NCBI GenBank assembly: GCA_000435635.1
Contig: FR882132.1
Span: forward strand, 7,275 to 64,085
Length of the DNA: 56,811 nucleotides
Direction: 5' to 3'
Origin: Prevotella sp. CAG:1320
Lineage (GTDB): Bacteria > Bacteroidota > Bacteroidia > Bacteroidales > Bacteroidaceae
Notes under the pieces: generated by a model
What the model was told of the DNA's origin: nothing
Seen by the model: the letters and a program-made list of their open reading frames with translations, nothing else
The model's database searches: none
Made by a program: the position numbers and the translations under genes
Shown here: piece after piece, positions 36,424-42,655 of the stretch
Layout: every line of letters starts with the position of its first letter
How positions within the stretch are numbered: the stretch's first letter is position 1

Positions 36424-37428
36424 CTACCTTCTTCCTCCCCCGAACTTTCCCCCAGCGGACTTTCCCGCTGAAGGCCTGCTTCCCGAATGCTGACGGGGAG
36501 CGACATTGGAGCCAGAATGGCGGCGAGGAGAAACGCTGGCACCAGATTTCCGGCTGGTGTTATTCCTGAAAGACCCATTGAAGTTTGAATAGCGGTTTTG
36601 CCTTACGGTAACGCGGGTAGAGCTTTTCACTCCGTTGCCCGACGGCTGCCTGCTATAGCTTCCACCATTGCTCCTGGCGTTTCCGAAACCTCTATGAGGG
36701 CGGTTGCTAACCGCGTCGTTTTTCCGCGGTTTGTTATCACTGCCCGTGCCTATGCGATTAGCAGGCGACTTGTCTCTCCTTCCATTGCCAAAAACACCTC
36801 CTGCGTGATGACCATTGTTTTTACCAGGGGCGTTTCCCGGACGGACATTGCCAGGCCTGGAACTACCACCTCTTGGCGGATTACGCTTGCCACCAGGACC
36901 GAAATCGCCACGCTTATAGCGGTCTCTCATGCCAAAGTGGGTACCGCCATGCTTGGATGGGCCACGCCACGAACGTCCTTTATACCAACTGCGGCCACCA
37001 TTATGACGCCAGCTATGCCCACCGCGATATACGGTAACGAAATGGGGACGGCCGAAATAGAGATAAGTGCGATGGGGATACCTTACATAGATGGGGAAAC
37101 GCCAAAAGCCGTCTCGCCACACCAAGGGGCGATAGAAATAGCTGGCGGCCACATAAGCGTTGTATTGCCAACTCAGCAAGATATAGCTCAAGTCCAAGTT
37201 GCGCTGCGTCCAACACCTGCCATAGAGGTCATCATAGCTGTCGATACCCATCAGGTAATCCAAGTTGATTTCGTAGGCGGCCTCGTATTGGTCATCGGTG
37301 AGATTTAGTTCATAGGCCATCTTGTCTGTCAAGAACAGCGCGTATTCCCTTGCCTGCTCATAGCTCATGGCGTTGGCCTGCACCGAGAGGGTGAACAAGG
37401 CGGTCAGGATGGTAATCATCTTTTTCAT
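36424..37428 (-). CDS. Secreted protein with basic, disordered Gly/Arg/Ser-rich C-terminal half
   Basis: No known family is recognised. The 334-residue product has a signal peptide (MKKMITILTALFTLSVQANA) and an ordered N-terminal part (about 21-120). That part has many Tyr/Trp residues and the phrase YELNLTDDQYEAAYEINLDY, typical of small Bacteroidota envelope proteins. From about residue 125 to the end it is rich in Gly, Arg, Ser, Asn and His, with partial repeats around RRHSGSN and RQHSGSR. This part is expected to be disordered and strongly positive, so binding to DNA, lipopolysaccharide or other polyanions is plausible. The gene stands alone on its strand with its own promoter (37501-37532). 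Confidence 0.75.
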   Translation of the reverse strand: MKKMITILTALFTLSVQANAMSYEQAREYALFLTDKMAYELNLTDDQYEAAYEINLDYLMGIDSYDDLYGRCWTQRNLDLSYILLSWQYNAYVAASYFYRPLVWRDGFWRFPIYVRYPHRTYLYFGRPHFVTVYRGGHSWRHNGGRSWYKGRSWRGPSKHGGTHFGMRDRYKRGDFGPGGKRNPPRGGSSRPGNVRPGNAPGKNNGHHAGGVFGNGRRDKSPANRIGTGSDNKPRKNDAVSNRPHRGFGNARSNGGSYSRQPSGNGVKSSTRVTVRQNRYSNFNGSFRNNTSRKSGASVSPRRHSGSNVAPRQHSGSRPSAGKSAGGKFGGGRR

Positions 37429-37500
37429 CGTCGTATGTTTTTATGTTTCCAACTCTTGTCTTTATGTAGAGAGGGACGCTTGTATCATCCACTTACACCG

Positions 37501-37532
37501 CGAAGATACGGCATTCTTTTATCCCGCGCAAC
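37501..37532 (-). promoter_or_regulatory. Promoter for the basic secreted protein gene
   Basis: On the - strand GTTG (37529-37532), a 20 bp spacer and TATCTTCG (37501-37508). It lies 72 bp upstream of ATG 37428. Confidence 0.55.
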
Positions 37533-37721
37533 AGGTTTTCCCTAATCAGGGGAGGGAAAATCCCTACACTTCGCGGGGAAAGCGCCACCGAGACCACTTC
37601 CAGGCACCTGGCCAGGCGGCTGGCGCGGCCATGGAAGGGATGGGGAAACGCCCTGGATTATGGTCACAATATTTTACAAACCGCCGGGCGGTAACTTTCC
37701 ACCCCAAGAGGCTCTAATAAC

Positions 37722-37809
37722 GCAACTAGCTGCGAAGGGGCACGAAACTAGTTGCGAAAGACAACGAAACTAGTTGCATCGGCCATCGCAACTAGTTGCG
37801 TTCTCACAC
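37722..37809. repeat. Phased short-repeat island G (AACTAGTTGC, 22 bp step)
   Basis: Four units start at 37722, 37744, 37766 and 37788, exactly 22 bp apart. Each has G-A/C-AACTAGTTGC (AACTAGCTGC in the first), in which AACTAGTT is a perfect 8 bp palindrome, followed by about 10 variable bases. The rest of the 507 bp gap between 37428 and 37936 shows only the promoter at 37501 and GC-rich sequence. Confidence 0.85.
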
Positions 37810-37935
37810 CACCCTATTTGCCGTGAAAAAGCAGGCGAGCCGCTTTCTCGCACGCACGAGACAGGAAAATTAAAAAAAACTTACATTTCACGTAACAGGG
37901 AAGCGGCCTGTTCCCCTCTCCCACTCTCCTTTGGG

Positions 37936-38793
37936 CTAACGGCGGTGGTCGTCCGTGGAGGTATCGGTAAGCCGTTGGAAAAGGCAACGAAAATGTTTCT
38001 CGGAGGCGTAGCCCAAGGCGCGGGCTATCTGGAGGTCTGTCATGCGGCCCGCCGACAACATCTGCTTGGCCAGTTCTATCTTGCGCAACTGGGTGTAGGC
38101 GGCCAGGTTCTTGCCCGTGAGAAACTTCACCAAGTCATCAAGGTAAGCGGTAGAGATATCCAGTCGTTCAGCCAGCGGGGCGGCATCATAGAGCGCGTCG
38201 GTCTTCACGCCACCGCTGAGGAGCAAGCGGTCTGTCTCGGCGATAACCTTGTCACACAGGCAACTGCACCCGTCGCGGCGGGTGGTGAACTGGCGTTGAT
38301 AGAAACGCTGGCAATAGAGCAAGAGGGACTCCAGTTTGTTGCAAAGCATGGGCTTGGTGAAAGTGTCCACGCCCCACTGCAACTCGCTGCGCATATCTTC
38401 CAGTACCTGTTCCACTACCCGCAACTCTTGACTGGAAAGATGCAGCGACTCGGTCTCCCGGTAGTGGAAAAAGGTGAAATCGGAAAAGCGCAAGGCCAAG
38501 GAAGTGAAGGCGAAGAGATCCGGATGGAACATCACCGCCATGCCAGCCGACCGCAATTCCCGGGGATGGCGGTGGGGTAAGTGGAAAGAGAGGCATGCCT
38601 CGGTGAAGTCATAGGGCTTCCAGCCCCATGGCTCCATACCTCCGGAGCTCGGATGGACGACTATCAGGAAACAATCTTCCCTGACAGACTGACGCTGGCA
38701 GCCGTCCGTCAAGTCGAGCAAATATAGCTGCGGATGGCAGCCACAGCAACTCCGTGCGCCATCGCGCCGAGAGAGGGCGAGCGTTTCTTTCAT
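37936..38793 (-). CDS. AraC-family transcriptional regulator
   Basis: A 285-residue regulator with a C-terminal double helix-turn-helix (about residues 185-280): LAERLDISTAYLDDLVKFLTGKNLAAYTQLRKIELAKQML, then ARALGYASEKHFRCLFQRLT. The N-terminal half is a cupin-like sensor domain with an unusual cysteine cluster (SCCGC near residue 15) and HPDLFAF. It overlaps the next upstream AraC gene by 4 bp (38790-38793), and both share the LLLYCQRFYxRQFTTR linker, so they arose by duplication. The ligand and target are unknown. The neighbouring sugar acetyltransferase and the glycosidase operon are possible targets, without direct proof. Confidence 0.88.
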   Translation of the reverse strand: MKETLALSRRDGARSCCGCHPQLYLLDLTDGCQRQSVREDCFLIVVHPSSGGMEPWGWKPYDFTEACLSFHLPHRHPRELRSAGMAVMFHPDLFAFTSLALRFSDFTFFHYRETESLHLSSQELRVVEQVLEDMRSELQWGVDTFTKPMLCNKLESLLLYCQRFYQRQFTTRRDGCSCLCDKVIAETDRLLLSGGVKTDALYDAAPLAERLDISTAYLDDLVKFLTGKNLAAYTQLRKIELAKQMLSAGRMTDLQIARALGYASEKHFRCLFQRLTDTSTDDHRR

Positions 38794-39698
38794 GCCTCCT
38801 TGCGGTATTGGCTAGGGGTAAGCCCTACGTGTTTCTTGAAATACCTGTTGAAATGCTGGGAATACTGGAAGCCGAGCCTGTAAGCCACCTCGTTGATAGG
38901 CTTTTCGCTGTAGAGCAATTCCTCCTTGGCCAGCTCGATAATCTTGGACTGGATATACTCCTGGGGAGTCTTTCCCGTCTCCTTCTTGACAAGGTCGCCA
39001 AAGTAATTAGGCGAGAGGAAGCATCGCTCGGCGAAATATCTCACCGATGGCAATCCGTCTTGATAAGGCTTGTCGCCACTGAAATAATCGTCAAGCAAGT
39101 TCTCAAACTTCTCCAACACGTCTAGGTTGGCCACCTTGCGGGTGATGAACTGGCGGTCATAGAAACGCTGGCAATAGTCCAGCAAGAGTTCTATGTTGCG
39201 ACAGATGAGGCGCTTGGAGTGTCCGTCCACGGGGCGGGCTACCTCCGCCTTCACTTTCTCCAGGCAGTCGACAAAGAGGGCTTTCTCCTCCTCGCTCAAG
39301 TGAAGGGCCTCCCTGCTGGAATAGGAGAAGAAGCCATACCGCTTGATGCCCTGCCCCAAGGAGGTGCCCCGGATGATGTCGGGATGGAACAGCAAGCCCA
39401 GGGCATGGGGCTTATAATCTGGCGCGGGCTTGAAATGCACCACCTGCCCGGGAGCGAAACTGGTCACGGTACCCTCTTGGTAGTCGTAAGGTTGACGGCC
39501 ATAGGTGAGGTCTCCGCAATAGGCCTGCTTCAGCCACAGGGAGTAGACACCATAGTTCCAAGTGCGTTCCGCGCTTGCCGCCACGGGATTTGCCTGGCTC
39601 ACGTCTACCACTGCCACCAAGGGATGGAGCGTTTCCAGGCCCATCAGCTTGTTGTAGTCATCTATCGTGTCGATGATAGTCACTTTTTCCTCTGCCAT
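38790..39698 (-). CDS. AraC-family transcriptional regulator
   Basis: A 302-residue regulator. The N-terminal cupin-like sensor spans about residues 20-150 (including TSFAPGQVVHFKPAPD). A helical linker with LLLDYCQRFYDRQFITRK precedes the C-terminal HTH pair, FAERCFLSPNYFGDLVKKETGKTPQEYIQ and VAYRLGFQYSQHFNRYFKKHVGLTPSQYRK. The second HTH has the canonical AraC pattern and is better conserved than in the neighbour at 37936. The start is ATG 39698; the -7-like box TATATTCG is at 39742-39749. It is co-transcribed with the second regulator through a 4 bp overlap. Confidence 0.91.
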   Translation of the reverse strand: MAEEKVTIIDTIDDYNKLMGLETLHPLVAVVDVSQANPVAASAERTWNYGVYSLWLKQAYCGDLTYGRQPYDYQEGTVTSFAPGQVVHFKPAPDYKPHALGLLFHPDIIRGTSLGQGIKRYGFFSYSSREALHLSEEEKALFVDCLEKVKAEVARPVDGHSKRLICRNIELLLDYCQRFYDRQFITRKVANLDVLEKFENLLDDYFSGDKPYQDGLPSVRYFAERCFLSPNYFGDLVKKETGKTPQEYIQSKIIELAKEELLYSEKPINEVAYRLGFQYSQHFNRYFKKHVGLTPSQYRKEA

Positions 39699-39741
39699 GT
39701 TTCTTGTCGGTTAATAGGTTCTACATCACGGTTCGCTTTCG

Positions 39742-39749
39742 CGAATATA
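39742..39749 (-). promoter_or_regulatory. -7 box for the AraC pair
   Basis: On the - strand TATATTCG matches TAnnTTCG, 43 bp upstream of ATG 39698. No TTTG is found at -33, which would be compatible with activator dependence, but this is only a possibility. Confidence 0.4.
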
Positions 39750-39883
39750 CGCTTTTTTCCTGACATCGGGACTTCCCCAAAGGGAAAAGATGATTTGGAT
39801 GTCCGCATCCCACCCGATGCCTTGCAAGGAATGTCCTCCATTGCCAGTTGACCCCATATGAAAACGCGATAATACTTACTTTA

Positions 39884-39998
39884 CCGATGAAGTATATATT
39901 CAACCGCGGGTGAAATATATATTCAAGGGCGGATGAAATATATATTCAAGGGCAGATGAAATATATATTCAACCGCTCATGCAGTATATATTCGTTTC
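39884..39998. repeat. Phased short-repeat island F (TATATATTC, 23 bp step)
   Basis: TATATATTC occurs at 39893, 39916, 39939, 39962 and 39985, exactly 23 bp apart, each preceded by TGAA or TGCAG and followed by CAACCGC or CAAGGGC-type variable bases. Five units. It lies between the acetyltransferase 3' end and the AraC pair; both are on the - strand. The AT-rich cores within GC-richer DNA would be flexible or easily melted. Confidence 0.88.
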
Positions 39999-40055
39999 CA
40001 AGGAAGGATTATGCGCCGGACGCGGATATTCATAAAGATGACGTCCTGCGTCTCG

Positions 40056-40622
40056 TCAAGGCACGTCTTTCATCTTGCGAGCGGGAACGCCTGCCACTAC
40101 CGTCCTGGGAGCCACATCGTGAGTCACCACGGCGCCAGCTGCCACTATGGCGCCATCGCCCACCGTCACTCCGGGAAGAAACGTGACATTGCTCCCCACC
40201 CACACGTTCTTGCCCAAGCGTATAGGCGCGGCTTTCATCTCGTTTCTGTGTTCTGGCCGCACGTCGTGATTAATGGTTGCGAACACAACGTTGTGCCCTA
40301 TCAACGTGCCGTCACCGATGGTCACTCCGCCATGGTCTTGGAAATGGCAGCAATCATTGATGAACACGTTCTTGCCCAGCGTGATGTTCTTGCCGAAATC
40401 CGCATAAATGGGCGGAAAAAGCTTCACGGAGGGGTCTACCCGCTTGCCCGTCAACTCACTCAGCAGCTCCACCAGTTCCTTCCTGCTATGATAGGTGGCG
40501 TTTATGCGGCAGGTCACCTTGCGTGCCTCGTCGCTCATCGCGTCCATGAAGTCCGCTGTCTCGGGAGTGCCCAGCTGTTCGCCCCGCTCCACCTTCGCCA
40601 AAAACTCTTCCAGTGTTATCAT
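40056..40622 (-). CDS. Sugar O-acetyltransferase (maltose/galactoside acetyltransferase-like)
   Basis: A 188-residue left-handed beta-helix acetyltransferase that moves an acetyl group from acetyl-CoA to a sugar hydroxyl. The N-terminal helical part (about 1-60, with EEFLAKVERGE) precedes the hexapeptide-repeat coil. The active-site His is in FATINHDVRPEHR (about residue 113). The loop then returns through GKNVWVGSNVTFLPGVTVGDGAIVAAGAVVT, and the end has VVAGVPARKM, standard for the LacA/Maa group. The start ATG is 40622, with a -7-like TACTTTCG box at 40656-40663 on the same strand. It may protect or modify imported sugars. Confidence 0.9.
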   Translation of the reverse strand: MITLEEFLAKVERGEQLGTPETADFMDAMSDEARKVTCRINATYHSRKELVELLSELTGKRVDPSVKLFPPIYADFGKNITLGKNVFINDCCHFQDHGGVTIGDGTLIGHNVVFATINHDVRPEHRNEMKAAPIRLGKNVWVGSNVTFLPGVTVGDGAIVAAGAVVTHDVAPRTVVAGVPARKMKDVP

Positions 40623-40763
40623 CTATTTATGTCTTTGTTTTATGGTTTCCGTTCGCGAAAGTAATTATATTCCTCGGTTTCCCGACTAACCATAATCACG
40701 AAAAGATTACCACAAATACGGATTTTCCCGCCTCCAAGAAGAGGTACTTGCCACCCGCGGAGG

Positions 40764-40873
40764 AAAACAAGTTATTTCCATAGGGAAAACAAGTTAAATT
40801 CATGAGCAAAACAAGTTGTTTTCGCTAGCAATTCAAGTTGAATTCATGGACAAAACAAGTTGAATTGAAACAC
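40764..40873. repeat. Phased short-repeat island H (AAAACAAGTT, 22 bp step)
   Basis: Units start at 40764, 40786, 40808, 40830 and 40852, exactly 22 bp apart. The core is AAAACAAGTT (AATTCAAGTT in unit 4) followed by variable bases, several with ATTCATG. Same core family and step as islands at 11209 and 24630. It lies upstream of the acetyltransferase gene, beyond its -7 box. Confidence 0.85.
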
Positions 40874-40948
40874 CTGGAGAAATTCCGCTGAAGACCTCCT
40901 GGCTTTCAGACCAAAACGAGAGGCGAACTGCCCTCGCACACACATATA

Positions 40949-40996
40949 TTAACGCGAGTTCGACGAAAAGCCATAGAGACACATGACACATATAGC
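40949..40996. repeat. Partial copy of the GAGTTCGACGAA element
   Basis: TTAACGCGAGTTCGACGAAAAG followed by ATAGAGACACATGACAC matches the right half (reverse complement) of the MITE-like element at 27368 for its terminal repeat and the start of its inner GTAGAGACGCA repeat. The other end is absent, so this is a fragment. Confidence 0.5.
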
Positions 40997-41093
40997 CTTA
41001 TATCGCCGGAAGTATAGTGTCCTCCCCGCACCAGCGCTATTGACACTGGAGTCTCAACAGGCTGCCACTGGGCTTGCGGTTAGATTTTGGGTG

Positions 41094-41321
41094 TCACATC
41101 CCCGCTTTTTCCAGCCCTCTATACACCTCGTGCAAGATGTTGGCTATCACGCCCATGTCATACGCTACCAAGGCCGTATCAAGGCTGTCCACGGAACAGC
41201 TCTCGGGAGTGAACCTTAACCCCACGTCATAAACCACGCCCCGGAAATCCCATGGGTTTTTCGCGAAGCCCATCATCGTAGCAACCATTATAGTTAGAAT
41301 TGTCATCAGGGTTCTTCTCAT
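41094..41321 (-). pseudogene. Probable N-terminal remnant of a larger secreted protein
   Basis: The 75-residue frame has a signal-like N-terminus (MRRTLMTILTIMVATMMGFA) and then KNPWDFRGVVYDVGLRF, SVDSLDTALVAYDMGVIANILH. From memory this resembles the opening of a TIM-barrel family of several hundred residues in Bacteroidota and actinobacteria, sometimes named abortive-infection or glycoside-hydrolase-like. After ILH the expected continuation is missing; the frame ends with EVYRGLEKAGM and a stop at 41094. Nothing resembling the rest of the barrel is seen downstream. A decayed gene fits best; a genuine small secreted protein is the alternative. Confidence 0.45.
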
Positions 41322-41523
41322 GTATCTGTGCCTTCCATTGTTGTTTCCGCACTTGCGAAAACACGTCTTTTATCTCATATCCCTATCTCGTGAGGTGCGT
41401 TTTTACCATACTTTACCACAAGACAGGTCTACCGCAACAGCTTTTTACATCTTTTGCCACAGGAAAAGCTCTCATCCCCGCGTCTTTTCGTCAGCAAAAC
41501 GGCACCATCCGCCAAAAAGTTCG

Positions 41524-41531
41524 TATATTTG
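41524..41531 (+). promoter_or_regulatory. -7 box for the DUF3667 gene
   Basis: TATATTTG, followed by C, matches TAnnTTTG and lies 37 bp upstream of ATG 41569. It supports that start over upstream in-frame ATG codons. No TTTG at -33 was found. Confidence 0.5.
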
Positions 41532-41568
41532 CGGTTGCTTTTACAACACGTACCATTATTTTAACCGC

Positions 41569-42531
41569 ATGAGAAACCCATTCCAACACATACGGGAAAC
41601 CATTCCTCTCGTTTGGCAAGGCCTGCGCCGTAAGCTCACACGCTTCACCGCTTGGCAACGCAAGGGAGTAGAGGCACAACCGCTTTCCACCATTACCCAC
41701 ACCTGCCAGAACTGCGCCACCACCTTCTCGGGCAACTACTGCCCCCGCTGCGGACAATCGGCCGACGTGTCACGCTTCACGTTCAAGCACGCCATCAGGA
41801 AGACCCTGGAGGTATGGGGACTAGGCAACCGCAGTCTGCCACGCACGCTTTGGCACCTCCTCTATCGCCCTGGTTACATGATCGGCGACTACCTGGAGGG
41901 GCGGCAAGCTCCTTATTTCCCTCCCGTGAAGATGCTCTTCCTGGTCACCGCAATGTATTTGCTGGCACTGCACTTCATAGCCCCGGACATAATGGAGCAG
42001 GGCATGACGGACGCCATGCGGCAACTGGAGGAGAGAAAATTCCAGGTTCCCGCCGGCGAGGGTGCCTATCCAGGCAAACAGGCCATGCTCCACGGGATGA
42101 ACAACTTCATAGACGCGGTGCGAGCCATTGGCACTTTCTTCCAGCGCAACCAGGCCGTGGGGGACATCCTGTCCCACAGCCTGTTCGCCTTGATTACCAT
42201 GCGGGTGTTCCGCAAGTCGCCTTCCCGTCCCGGCATGAACCTCACCGAGTGTTTCTTCTCCCAGGTGTTCATCGCCAGCCAACTGCTCATGGTGTCCCTG
42301 GCGTGCATCCTCTTCATGGGCACGAACCTATGGAAAGACAACATGTACAGCATGCCCACGTGGCTTCTGCTGCTTGTCTTGCTCTACGACTATAAGCAAC
42401 TCTACGGCTTCAGCCTGCCGCGCACGGTGTGGTACACGGTGAAGACGCTGCTGGGATTCTGCGCCGCGGTGGCTGCGCTGATACTCGCCGGCATGGCGTT
42501 AAGCGTGGTTGGGACGGCACTGACCGCCTGA
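41569..42531 (+). CDS. DUF3667-family zinc-ribbon membrane protein
   Basis: A 320-residue protein with an N-terminal zinc ribbon and a membrane part. After a basic 30-residue start, CQNCATTFSGNYCPRCGQ (about residues 47-64) gives the four zinc-binding cysteines of the DUF3667 family. The next block FTFKHAIRKTLEVWGLGNRSLPRTLWHLLYRPGYMIGDYLEGRQAPYFPPVKMLFL is the conserved family core. Four or more membrane segments follow (about 120-140, 205-225, 240-260 and 290-315). The start ATG 41569 follows the -7 box at 41524. The function of this family is unknown; the gene is alone on its strand and ends at the hairpin 42589. Confidence 0.87.
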   Translation: MRNPFQHIRETIPLVWQGLRRKLTRFTAWQRKGVEAQPLSTITHTCQNCATTFSGNYCPRCGQSADVSRFTFKHAIRKTLEVWGLGNRSLPRTLWHLLYRPGYMIGDYLEGRQAPYFPPVKMLFLVTAMYLLALHFIAPDIMEQGMTDAMRQLEERKFQVPAGEGAYPGKQAMLHGMNNFIDAVRAIGTFFQRNQAVGDILSHSLFALITMRVFRKSPSRPGMNLTECFFSQVFIASQLLMVSLACILFMGTNLWKDNMYSMPTWLLLLVLLYDYKQLYGFSLPRTVWYTVKTLLGFCAAVAALILAGMALSVVGTALTA

Positions 42532-42588
42532 CAGACACGCCTTCTCAGCTGACGAGACACGCAATCCCGCCTATACAGCCAAGACGTA

Positions 42589-42626
42589 ACAGGGGCTGGA
42601 CTTCCATCAAGAAGCCCAGCCCCTGT
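42589..42626 (+). terminator. Terminator of the DUF3667 gene
   Basis: ACAGGGGCTGG-x-CTTC pairs with GAAG-x-CCAGCCCCTGT around a 6 nt loop: a 16 bp stem with one mismatch, followed by GCTTTTA. It also stands 30 bp from the 3' end of the convergent GH31 gene and may stop both transcripts. Confidence 0.75.
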
Positions 42627-42655
42627 GCTTTTATGTTAGTTCGGAATATAATGGG

